This document shows, one piece after another, positions 54,969 through 63,393 of a stretch of DNA of 64,000 nucleotides. Both the position numbers and the translations under genes were made by a program. Each line of letters begins with the position of its first letter. Within the stretch, counting starts at the first letter, position 1. The notes under the pieces are model-generated. The model did no database searches, was not told the DNA's origin, and worked only from the letters and a program-made list of their open reading frames with translations. This DNA comes from Ignavibacteriales bacterium (GTDB lineage: Bacteria; Bacteroidota; Ignavibacteria; Ignavibacteriales; Melioribacteraceae), in NCBI GenBank assembly GCA_026390775.1, contig JAPLFF010000007.1, positions 1,364,001 to 1,428,000 of the forward strand, written 5' to 3'.

Positions 54969-56339
54969 TTAGGGAAGTAAACACCCGCTTTGCCTTACCT
55001 CCTCTGCTACGCGAATTATCGCCTCAAGGCTTCGCTCTACATCCTGATCCGTCGTTGCCCACGACGAGATGCTGATCCGCATGGCTGTGTGCCCCTGCCA
55101 GACCGAAGCACCAGCCCAGCAAGTACCTTCTTCCTGAATGGCAGCGATGATGCGACGCGTTGTCGCTGCATCTCCGAATGAAACCAGCACCTGATTAATG
55201 ACTACGTCGTTGAGAATGTTATAGCCTGCTGCGTGCAACCCTTTGGCAAAATGCGTTGCATGTCGGCAGGTACGCTCGATCATGTCGGCAAGTCCCTCTC
55301 GTCCCAATGAGCGTAACGCTGCCCACACCTCAACTCCGCGTGCCCGGCGCGAGAACTCCGGTGTATAGTCTTCTGGTTCACGCTGTTCTCCATGAACTAA
55401 ATAGGCGGCAGTAATCGAGAATGCTGCACGCAGGTGCAACTGTTCACGAACGATGACAATCCCGCTGTCATAAGGCACGTTGAGCCACTTGTGGGCATCC
55501 GTTGCCCACGAGTCGGCATTTGCAAAACCCTTGACCAGATGTTTACGATTCGGTGCTACAGCCGCCCATAATCCAAATGCACCATCCACGTGAACCCATG
55601 CGCCCGCAGCTTTTGCTTGTGGAATGATCTCATCTGCATGGTCGAATGCGCCTGTGTTGACGTTACCCGCCTGAATGCAGACGATTGTATTTTCATCAAG
55701 TGGCGGCAAAGAATTCGCACGCATTCTACCTTGACCATCAACTGGAACTCTGATGACTCGCTCGCGTCCCAGACCTAGTGTCATGAGAGCCCTCAGCACA
55801 CTCACGTGGACTTCATCTCCGACTACTACTGTAATCGGCGGTGCACCGAATAAGCCCCGGGCTTCGACATCCCAGCCCTGTCGGGCGAGAAGAGCATGTC
55901 TTGCAGCGGCTAAACCAGAAAAATTCGCCTGAGTTGCACAGGTGACAAAACCTACACCACAATCAGACGATAACCCTAGCATATCAAGCAACCAGCGCAT
56001 AGCGACTTCTTCCAATTTAGCAGCAATCGGTGAGAGAGTTACTATGCCTGCGTTTTGATCCCACACCGTAGCCAGCCAATTAGCAGCAACCGTTGCCGGG
56101 AGTGAGCCGCCGACAACAAAGCCGAAATAGCGCGAGCCGGCCGTCGCCACCGTCGCAGGTGAACCGATTTCATCCAACAACGCAACGACCGCTTCCGGGT
56201 CGGTGGGTGCTTCAGGCAACGGCTCATCAAGCAGTCGCAGATTAGCAATGGCTTCCGGCTTTGGCGCCACGTTCCGATCATTCAGTCCATCCAGATAACG
56301 CCACGCGCGTTCAGTGGTTTCTTTCAACAAGTGCTTCAT
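54969..56339 (-). CDS. PLP-dependent decarboxylase family protein, probably horizontally acquired
   Basis: 456 residues of the group II amino acid decarboxylase/aminotransferase class. PLP lysine K284 in SWATDAHKWLNVPYDSG, D252 in WVHVDGAFGLWAA and a cofactor-binding region TCATQANFSGLAAARHA. It resembles aromatic L-amino acid/glutamate decarboxylases; the substrate is not determinable. Base use is clearly different from its neighbours: G/C-rich with GCC, GCG and CGC-type codons against the A/T-rich surroundings. This suggests recent transfer, consistent with lying beside an integrase. GGAGAG precedes the ATG. It ends next to the T9SS remnant. Confidence 0.88.
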   Translation of the reverse strand: MKHLLKETTERAWRYLDGLNDRNVAPKPEAIANLRLLDEPLPEAPTDPEAVVALLDEIGSPATVATAGSRYFGFVVGGSLPATVAANWLATVWDQNAGIVTLSPIAAKLEEVAMRWLLDMLGLSSDCGVGFVTCATQANFSGLAAARHALLARQGWDVEARGLFGAPPITVVVGDEVHVSVLRALMTLGLGRERVIRVPVDGQGRMRANSLPPLDENTIVCIQAGNVNTGAFDHADEIIPQAKAAGAWVHVDGAFGLWAAVAPNRKHLVKGFANADSWATDAHKWLNVPYDSGIVIVREQLHLRAAFSITAAYLVHGEQREPEDYTPEFSRRARGVEVWAALRSLGREGLADMIERTCRHATHFAKGLHAAGYNILNDVVINQVLVSFGDAATTRRIIAAIQEEGTCWAGASVWQGHTAMRISISSWATTDQDVERSLEAIIRVAEEVRQSGCLLP

Positions 56340-56601
56340 TATCTTCTCTCCAGTTTTTTAGCAGTCTGGCGTTTCTCTGGTGCCTGTGGACATCATGTCA
56401 TCAGTGTCAGATTACATCATGACTCTTACAAAATTATTATCAATTAAAAATTCTTGTTCAACTGTCTGCACAGTCTGCATTCTATGAAAAACGCTGCATT
56501 GCAAACTAAAAATAGTAATTGTAAATATAATCAAAAACATTGGCGCCTTTTTCAATGTGGTTTTTCTTCATACGTGCTAATTGGTTGCATTCCACATATA
56601 G

Positions 56602-59600
56602 CTATTTTAGACTTTCATCAATATTTATTTCAGCACTTCTCAAATTCAATAACTTCCCAACCCACACTTTCATATCATCCACAATCGAATAGACAACCGG
56701 AATAAAAACTAGAGTAAGAAGCGATGAACTTATCATTCCTCCCATAATAACTACTGCCATACCGGATCTCATTTCTGAACCGGCTCCCAATTCCAACGCA
56801 AGTGGCGACATACCGAATATAAGCGCAAGTGTTGTCATTAAAATTGGGCGGAGCCGTGTTTTGCCTGCTTCAATTAACGCTTCATTCCGGCTCAGACCAC
56901 GCTTGCGTAATGTGTTGGTAAAGTCAACTAAAAGGATCGCATTCATCACAACTAATCCCACTAGCATAATAACGCCAATCATTGAAAACAGATTGAGTGT
57001 TTTGCCCGCTATCATTAGTCCAAGGATGGCGCCGACTACAGTGACCGGCAGTGAGAACATGATGACGAATGGATAGAGGAACGATTCAAAAAGAGCAGCC
57101 ATGATCATGTACACAAACAAAATCGAAAGCACAAGCGCGATAGTCATGTTGGTAAAAGTTTCATCCATCATTTCTACATCTCCCGTCAGACCAACTTTTG
57201 TAATTGTTCGCGGTGGATTCAATTTGTTGATTGCTTCAGTAACATCATTGCTCACATCGCCAAGAGGTCTGCCAACAACGTTCGCAGTAACAACAAATTG
57301 TCGGTTGTGGTTTTTACGCTGAATTTCAACAGGACCATAATCTTGATAAATGCGTGCAAGCTGGCCTAATGTGATTATCTCTCCGGAAATTGATTTGACG
57401 TTCATAGATGAAATATCCTCAGCGCTTTTCTTTTTTGCTTCCGGCAGTGTGACCATCATATTGTATTCGCGGTCGCCTTCTTTATATTTGTTTGAGATGT
57501 CGCCGTCAATACCTGTACGTAACGTAGCGCCAACTACCGCTGAAGGAATTCCTAATGCAGCGCATTTTAATGGATCAATTTCAGCTTTGATTTCCGGAGC
57601 GCCAGCTTTCCAAGATGATGACACTTCCAAAATACCTGGAATGTTTCTTATCGCATCCACAATCATTTTTGATGCAATATTAAAGTCCCTAGTTTCTGAG
57701 CCGGCAACTTCAATTCGAATCGGAAGATTTCCTCCGCCACCTCCCATAATACTGGGTGGATAAACTCGCATAGCAATACCGGGAATTTCCTTTCCCAATT
57801 CCCGTATAGCCTGGGCAACTTCTTGAGTTGAACGAAATTTTTTGCCTTGATAGAGGAGAAGTTTTAGTTGTCCAACTTGACTGCCGTTTAAAGTCATTTC
57901 CTCATTGGAAACTTTGCCGAGTGTAACAAATCGTGATTTCACCTCCGGCACAGCGGCAAGTTTAGCTTCCAACATTCTTGTAACGGCGTCAGTTTTTTCA
58001 AGAGAAGTACCGGCAGGAGTTTCAACTTCCACCATCAACTCGCCTGTATCAGGTGGCGTGAAAAACTCGGTGCTCACTGCACCTAAAGGAATAAGAGCAA
58101 TACTTCCTATAAATACTAATGTTGTAACGGCGAGGACAGTTTTTCTGTGCCTAAGTGCCCAGCCGCTTAATTTCCCATACTTATTTTTGAGAAGTTCCAT
58201 CACTTTGTTTTTCTCTTTGGAAGAAGATTCATCCACCGTCTTTTTCAACCAACGTGATGCTAACATTGGCGTGAGCGTGAATGAAACAAAAAGTGAGAAG
58301 AGTATTGCAAATGTTATCGTGAGTCCGAATTGCGCAAAAAACTTTCCGACAATTCCGCCCATAAAAGCGATAGGAATAAACACTGCAATGTGTGTCAATG
58401 TGATGGCAATAGCTGCAAGTCCTATCTCATTCCTTCCATCAAGTGCAGCTCGAAATGGATTCTTTCCCAAACTCAAATGCCGATTTGTATTTTCAAGAAC
58501 TACAATTGAATCGTCGACGAGTATTCCTATCGAGGTTGCCAGTCCCATTAGCGAGAGCATATTAAATGTAAATCCTGCGTAGTACATCAAAGAAAAAGTT
58601 GCAATAATCGAAGTAGGTATTGCTAAAAGAACGATGACTGTATTCCGTATGTTTCGCAGAAAGATAAAAATAATGAACCCGGTCAACACAATAGCTTCAA
58701 GCAGATTGTCGCGTACTTCAGAAATAGAATTTTTTGTGAATGACGATTGGTCGTATGCGATAGCGAATTGAATATCGGAAGGAAGACGAGTCTTCAGTCG
58801 TTCCATTTCTTGCTTTACTAAATCAGCCACACGAACGCTGTTGGAACCCGGCTGTGGTCGAACTGCAATTCCCAAACTTGAAGTACCATCTATTCGATTC
58901 AAACTCTTCATTTTCTTAAAAGAGTCATCTACATTTGCAATGTTTTGCAGGTAAATTTCCTTGCCAACGGGTGTAAAGATCGGCGCCTTTTTGATGGCGT
59001 CAACATTCCGGAATTTGCCCAGAACTCTAACGCCGTGCTCTTTCGTTTTTGTTTCTATTGAACCAGCCGGTACATCAAGATTCTCCATCTTCAGGGAATT
59101 CACAACATCTAAAATTGACAACTTGTATTGGGCTAATTGTTCCGGGTCAACAGCAATATTGATCTGTCGTTCTTTTTGACCCGAGATCAGAATATCAGCA
59201 ACCCCTTCCACTTGTTGGAATCTATTCTTCACTTGCTTATCAACGATGAGATACAACTCATCAAGCGTTCGTGTTTTAGAATAAACTGCGATATTCAAAA
59301 TCGGTATGGCGGAGGCATCCCATTTTGAAACTATTGGAATCTCGGCGTCATCAGGAAGCGAGAACCGTATTTCATCAACTTTTTTCTGCACATCCAATCG
59401 GGCATTGTTTCCGTCAAGTCCTAATTTGAATTCCACAATTACTGTCGAAACACCTTCACGAGACCACGACCTGACATTCTTGATGCCGTTGATTGTGCTG
59501 ACCGCTTCTTCAATCGGTTTCGTAATTGATGTTTCATTCTCTTCCGGATTAGCTCCCGGGTATAATGTTGTAACTGTAATGGTTGGGAAGTCGGTCTCCG

Positions 59601-59712
59601 GGAACATTGAAGATCCCATTCGAGAAAGCGAGATGAATCCGAAAACAGCTATGGCACCAAAGATCATTAAAAGAAAAACGGGGCGACGGATGGATAATTC
59701 TGTAATTGTCAT
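56602..59712 (-). CDS. RND family efflux pump, inner-membrane permease
   Basis: 1036 residues, the usual RND length. Twelve membrane helices with two large periplasmic loops. MTITELSIRRPVFLLMIFG is the typical first helix. The proton-relay Asp pair is in the fourth helix (SIGILVDDSIVVLENTNRH). Sequence (SSMFPETDFPTITVTTLYPGANPEE) matches the HAE-1/multidrug side rather than heavy-metal CzcA. The ATG at 59712 overlaps the adaptor stop (ATGA). Together with the adaptor and TolC it can expel a drug or other substrate. Association with ArsA upstream is unusual. Confidence 0.95.
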   Translation of the reverse strand: MTITELSIRRPVFLLMIFGAIAVFGFISLSRMGSSMFPETDFPTITVTTLYPGANPEENETSITKPIEEAVSTINGIKNVRSWSREGVSTVIVEFKLGLDGNNARLDVQKKVDEIRFSLPDDAEIPIVSKWDASAIPILNIAVYSKTRTLDELYLIVDKQVKNRFQQVEGVADILISGQKERQINIAVDPEQLAQYKLSILDVVNSLKMENLDVPAGSIETKTKEHGVRVLGKFRNVDAIKKAPIFTPVGKEIYLQNIANVDDSFKKMKSLNRIDGTSSLGIAVRPQPGSNSVRVADLVKQEMERLKTRLPSDIQFAIAYDQSSFTKNSISEVRDNLLEAIVLTGFIIFIFLRNIRNTVIVLLAIPTSIIATFSLMYYAGFTFNMLSLMGLATSIGILVDDSIVVLENTNRHLSLGKNPFRAALDGRNEIGLAAIAITLTHIAVFIPIAFMGGIVGKFFAQFGLTITFAILFSLFVSFTLTPMLASRWLKKTVDESSSKEKNKVMELLKNKYGKLSGWALRHRKTVLAVTTLVFIGSIALIPLGAVSTEFFTPPDTGELMVEVETPAGTSLEKTDAVTRMLEAKLAAVPEVKSRFVTLGKVSNEEMTLNGSQVGQLKLLLYQGKKFRSTQEVAQAIRELGKEIPGIAMRVYPPSIMGGGGGNLPIRIEVAGSETRDFNIASKMIVDAIRNIPGILEVSSSWKAGAPEIKAEIDPLKCAALGIPSAVVGATLRTGIDGDISNKYKEGDREYNMMVTLPEAKKKSAEDISSMNVKSISGEIITLGQLARIYQDYGPVEIQRKNHNRQFVVTANVVGRPLGDVSNDVTEAINKLNPPRTITKVGLTGDVEMMDETFTNMTIALVLSILFVYMIMAALFESFLYPFVIMFSLPVTVVGAILGLMIAGKTLNLFSMIGVIMLVGLVVMNAILLVDFTNTLRKRGLSRNEALIEAGKTRLRPILMTTLALIFGMSPLALELGAGSEMRSGMAVVIMGGMISSSLLTLVFIPVVYSIVDDMKVWVGKLLNLRSAEINIDESLK

Positions 59713-60605
59713 TTTTGGTTTCCCCCAATAATTTTCACACGCGAGCCGTCTTTCAATTCATCCGAAGAGAATGTAATAACAGTATCTCCGGCGCTAATAC
59801 CCTTTTTTATTTCGACTGCAGACTGTTTCTGCATTCCAAGTTCCACAAAAGTTAATTTTGCAATACCGTCTTTAACAACATACACAGCTCGATTGCCGTT
59901 TATCCGTCTTATTGCATCGGGAACAATTGCCAGAGCCGGCTTTCTATTGATGATTATACCCGCTCGGCCGAACATTCCCGATATGATTTCCGAATAATTT
60001 TTATCGAATGTAATTTCAACTTCGCCTTTGCCGCTATGAGAATTGAGATTCGACTTAATCAAACTCACTTTGCCGGTGAATTCGCGGTTCGGCAAAGCAT
60101 CAAGAGTAATAATAACTTCCAGACCCTCACGGACTTTTGCCAGATCGGTTTCAAAAAGCTCAACTAGTAGCTTCAAATCTTCTTGCTTTGAGATTGAGAG
60201 AATGGGATTAGAGTCTGAAACGCGAGAGCCTTCCTTTAGATACAACGTCTCAACTTTTCCAGCGATTGTAGATTTCACTTCAACCGGTTTGAATGATAAG
60301 CCAACTTCATCCCGCTCGACAATTGCAATAACATCATCGTTTTTTATTTTTTGTCCTTCTAGTACAAGCAGCCGGACTAATTTTCCCGGCATTTTTGGAA
60401 AAATATCTACTACGTCAGGCTTCTTCACAGAACCGTAAGTAGAAACATCTTCAATCCATTCGGTTTGTTTTATTATACTTATCTCTACAGGCAGCGGATG
60501 GTTAGCAAGTTCTTCAGCTTTTCTATTTCCTGCCGCTTCTTGTTTATCACAGCTATTTATAGCAAACAGTGATAATAGAATGATAAATGAGAGAATCTTT
60601 TTCAT
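59709..60605 (-). CDS. RND efflux periplasmic adaptor subunit (lipoprotein)
   Basis: The ATG at 60605 begins a lipoprotein signal (MKKILSFIILLSLFAINSC, Cys19); the frame is open to 60653 but would spoil it. 298 residues. Order: beta-barrel/lipoyl hairpin VDIFPKMPGKLVRLLVLEGQ, ESRVSDSNPILSIS-like lipoyl half, beta-barrel ITLDALPNREFTGKVSLI and a membrane-proximal domain ending SRVKIIGG. The adaptor couples the RND pump to TolC. It starts 38 bases after the TolC stop at 60643 and overlaps the RND gene. Confidence 0.93.
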   Translation of the reverse strand: MKKILSFIILLSLFAINSCDKQEAAGNRKAEELANHPLPVEISIIKQTEWIEDVSTYGSVKKPDVVDIFPKMPGKLVRLLVLEGQKIKNDDVIAIVERDEVGLSFKPVEVKSTIAGKVETLYLKEGSRVSDSNPILSISKQEDLKLLVELFETDLAKVREGLEVIITLDALPNREFTGKVSLIKSNLNSHSGKGEVEITFDKNYSEIISGMFGRAGIIINRKPALAIVPDAIRRINGNRAVYVVKDGIAKLTFVELGMQKQSAVEIKKGISAGDTVITFSSDELKDGSRVKIIGGNQK

Positions 60606-60642
60606 ATTTATAGCCCCACTAAATTTTTTATGATATTCATTT

Positions 60643-61977
60643 TTAAAAAACATTGCGGCCTACTGATTTCTGCAGGCTGTACTTACTAATTATATAATAA
60701 CCTACAGCTTGTACATAATTAAGTTTTGCGGTTTGAAGAGATTGCTGAACATCGAGTAGGTCCAAAGTGCTTACTAAACCGCGATAGTATCTTTCTTCGG
60801 CAGTTGCGAGCGATTGTTTCGTCAACTCTATTTTCTTTTGTTCAATTTCAATTTGTTTTTCTTTTGTTTGCAAATCGAGTAACACATTTTTTATTTCAAT
60901 TGCTATTTGATCTTTAGTATTGTCATATTGCATTTGAGTTATCTTTAGCGATACTTCCGCTTGCTGAACTTGGGAACTTGTTCTAAAACCATCAAATAAT
61001 GGAAGAGAAAAAGAAAGCCCGGCATTCCAACTTCCTTTGAAGATATCTACTTTAGGAAGGTATCCATTCCGAAGATCCCAATTGAAGAAAAGATCAACAT
61101 TTGGCTTGTTCATCGTTGAAGAAATATCTTTTTGCAGCGATGCTTGTTTTTCTCTCTCTTGTAACTGCTTGAGTTCAATTCTGTTAGCGAATGCTTCCTG
61201 AAACAACATTTTTTCATCCATCGAAATTTTAATGTACGTCAGTGAATCTTGCAGCTGTACGAAAGTATCCAGCGAACGACCGATGATTTTGTTGAACTGT
61301 ATCTTTAGTTTTCTAAGACTTGTTTCAGCGTTCAGTATTTCACCATTAACCGAACTGATTTGAACTTCCATGGATAGAATATCAAAGGACGATGTTTCCC
61401 CGGCTTCATATTTTTTCTTCATGGTAGAAAGCCGCTGTTCAAGAAGTGAAAGGTTTTCATTAATTACTTTAATTGCTTCACTCATCATCAGTATCTGATA
61501 ATATAGTTGAACCGTTAGATAAGTTACTTCACGTTCCGTGAAAGCTGCACTGTGTTTCGCTTGCAATAATTCAATTTCATTCATCTCAACCATTTTGCCG
61601 TTTCTTCCCCAATTGAAAAGCGATTGGTTGAGAGCCACTTGCGCATTGTAATTATTTTGCGTTCCAAGCTTAAATTCTTCAGCCGGCAAACCCGGAATCT
61701 CGAACTTGAATGTAGAGAATGTATTTAACCGGGTATAGTTCGCATCTAAGCGAAGCTGTGGAAAATAAACGCTGCGAGATTCATCCATTTTGGCTTCGGC
61801 TCCTAAAATAGATTCTCTTGCCAGAAGAATGCTTTTATTGTTTTCCTGTGCAAGTCTTACGCTTTCGGCAAGAGTTAAACTGCTGTTTGATTCTTTGTTC
61901 GCTATCTGTGCGTTTAGTTGGAGCAGTGAAGAAAAGAAGAAAAACAAGATTAAAAATATTCGAAGATGAAACGTCAT
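60643..61977 (-). CDS. TolC family outer-membrane efflux protein
   Basis: Starts at the ATG 61977 (a GTG at 61980 is adjacent) with an AAAGGAG site. 444 residues with a Sec signal peptide (about 1-23, LQLNAQ). Two helical hairpin repeats rich in Gln/Glu/Leu (for example SVRLAQENNKSILLARESIL and ELKQLQEREKQASLQKD) with beta segments, the TolC fold. It is the exit channel for the following RND pump and adaptor, and is downstream of the arsA/arsD-like genes. Confidence 0.93.
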   Translation of the reverse strand: MTFHLRIFLILFFFFSSLLQLNAQIANKESNSSLTLAESVRLAQENNKSILLARESILGAEAKMDESRSVYFPQLRLDANYTRLNTFSTFKFEIPGLPAEEFKLGTQNNYNAQVALNQSLFNWGRNGKMVEMNEIELLQAKHSAAFTEREVTYLTVQLYYQILMMSEAIKVINENLSLLEQRLSTMKKKYEAGETSSFDILSMEVQISSVNGEILNAETSLRKLKIQFNKIIGRSLDTFVQLQDSLTYIKISMDEKMLFQEAFANRIELKQLQEREKQASLQKDISSTMNKPNVDLFFNWDLRNGYLPKVDIFKGSWNAGLSFSLPLFDGFRTSSQVQQAEVSLKITQMQYDNTKDQIAIEIKNVLLDLQTKEKQIEIEQKKIELTKQSLATAEERYYRGLVSTLDLLDVQQSLQTAKLNYVQAVGYYIISKYSLQKSVGRNVF

Positions 61978-61993
61978 CACTATTACTCCTTTT

Positions 61994-62308
61994 TCATTGT
62001 GTGTTATTTAAAGTCTCGATAATTTTTTCTACTGAGGGAACTCCTCCGTAAAGTTTTAGTTTTCCATCCACAAAGACTAACGGTGCAACAGCAGTCCCAT
62101 ACTTCTGTGCAAGAGGAAGTACTTGATTGATATACTTGTTGTCAAGTTGATTCGTTGCATACAGTTCAGCAGCCGATACGACTTTAATCTCAGCAGAGAC
62201 ATTTGCTTGCTTTACCGCTTCCGTAATATTTTCAAGAAGACGATCGTCTATTTTCTTCATTGTTGGGGAACAACAAGCCAACGAGAGAACTACGATTTCA
62301 GTTGCCAT
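61994..62308 (-). CDS. ArsD-like/thioredoxin-fold metallochaperone
   Basis: Starts at the ATG 62308 with GGGAG as ribosome site; the frame is open to a TTG at 62323. 104 residues. The Cys pair in VLSLACCSPTMKK and the ending TAVAPLVFVDGKLKLYGGVPS match ArsD (C-C pair; P-L-V-x-V-D-G; Y-P-S). ArsD delivers As(III) to ArsA through three Cys (12, 13, 18); here the third is absent, so affinity may differ. The gene overlaps the 3' end of arsA, supporting a functional pair. Symbol left out because substrate is uncertain. Confidence 0.75.
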   Translation of the reverse strand: MATEIVVLSLACCSPTMKKIDDRLLENITEAVKQANVSAEIKVVSAAELYATNQLDNKYINQVLPLAQKYGTAVAPLVFVDGKLKLYGGVPSVEKIIETLNNTQ

Positions 62309-63212
62309 AAAGTGTTCTCCCAATATTTTTCAAACTCTCTATCCCAACAATATCCGTCTCAAATAACGGGACTTGCACAAGTGTTAGTCCATTAAAACGT
62401 TCTTTAATTATCGTCAAGTAACGATCCTGTGTCTCACGCCGTCGTTTTAAGAACCAATTTCCTTGCAATACTTTATATGGAATAATTTCATTCACAATCA
62501 TTGTAGAGACGTTGATACTTAGCGTGCCAAGGTTTTCGATTGCTCTGGAAGATTCTTCTATAGGTAATTTCTCGGCAAGTAAAACAACAATGAAAGAAGT
62601 TTGGCGTTCGTCTTTGAGTGTGTTTAGTGCGGCATCGTAACGTGCCTTCTCCTGTTTTAAATCTTCGAGCATCCCTTCATCCACAGTTCCACCTAAAATG
62701 GAAGAGAGTTCTTTTCTGTTTTTTATTTGATTGGTAAGAAAATTAGCCCAATCAAACGGCATAGCCAGTTCGCGAAGTGTGTGCCCAGTCGGCGCTGTAT
62801 CAAAAACAACAATATCATGAGCATCATCATTCAGGAATCGAACGAACTGATCAAACGCTGCCATTTCTTCCATGCACGGTGTGTTGAGAGTTTCTTTTCC
62901 AAAAAGGTTGGTGAATTGTGTAACCGTGTTGCTCAGTCTTTTTTGGAAAGGTCCGGCCGCCGATTTTGGATTTATATTCAGAGCATGAAGGTTTTGTATT
63001 CCATTAATTTCAGTCGGCTCGATTTCAGAAATTTCTTGTTGAAAAATTGCCGAAAGACTCACCGTGGGATCAGTGGAGACTATTAGTGTTTTATAACCAG
63101 CATTAGCAAAATGAATGGCAGAGGAAGCAGCCATAGTAGTTTTGCCTACTCCGCCTTTTCCGCCAAAGAAAAAATATTTTTGTTTTCCATTATTAATGAT
63201 ATTCTCTTTCAT
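62298..63212 (-). CDS. arsA: ArsA-type ATPase (single half)
   Basis: Starts at the ATG 63212 (an in-frame GTG at 63218 is also near) with GAGGATAA. 304 residues, a single A half rather than the duplicated 580-residue bacterial ArsA. P-loop FFFGGKGGVGKTT, signature DTAPTGHTLR and the D-P-T-V-S-L-S switch region; a Cys in TPCMEEMAAFDQF aligns with a metal-site Cys. Energises As(III)/Sb(III) export with ArsB in known systems; here no ArsB is present, only an RND system downstream. Eukaryotic Get3-like tail-anchored targeting is an alternative for the single-half form. Confidence 0.88.
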   Translation of the reverse strand: MKENIINNGKQKYFFFGGKGGVGKTTMAASSAIHFANAGYKTLIVSTDPTVSLSAIFQQEISEIEPTEINGIQNLHALNINPKSAAGPFQKRLSNTVTQFTNLFGKETLNTPCMEEMAAFDQFVRFLNDDAHDIVVFDTAPTGHTLRELAMPFDWANFLTNQIKNRKELSSILGGTVDEGMLEDLKQEKARYDAALNTLKDERQTSFIVVLLAEKLPIEESSRAIENLGTLSINVSTMIVNEIIPYKVLQGNWFLKRRRETQDRYLTIIKERFNGLTLVQVPLFETDIVGIESLKNIGRTLYGN

Positions 63213-63275
63213 ATTCACTTTATCCTCTGTTATGATTGAATGTATTTCAGTATTTATTTAGCTTTGTAAAGCAAA

Positions 63276-63306
63276 CAAAAAGGGCAACACTTCTTTTGGG
63301 AAGTGT
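63276..63306 (-). terminator. probable terminator upstream of the ars-RND operon
   Basis: ACACTTC-TTTTGG-GAAGTGT is a 7-base-pair stem, followed on the minus strand by TGCCCTTTTTG. It would end transcription from the PaaX-like gene before the arsA start. The intergenic segment 63213-63393 also holds GCTTT-GT-AAAGC (63261-63272), a possible operator. Confidence 0.5.
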
Positions 63307-63344
63307 ATGCATTGTCTTCTCAGGACACCAATTGTTTGCCAATG

Positions 63345-63377
63345 CCCGGGTAAAGTGTTCGTAGCACTAAACCCGGG
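63345..63377. repeat. long palindrome upstream of the arsA operon
   Basis: CCCGGGT and ACCCGGG arms enclose AGTG/CACT, with a TTCGTAG loop. On the plus strand it is followed by TTTTT, so it may be a plus-strand terminator; on the minus strand it lies 16 bases after the PaaX-like stop. A regulator binding site is the alternative. Confidence 0.5.
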
Positions 63378-63393
63378 TTTTTAATTCACGAAC

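Noticed and set aside
57350-58582. Long plus-strand open frames within the RND gene
   Set aside because: They are antisense to a complete, well-conserved transporter gene and have no motifs or ribosome sites of their own.
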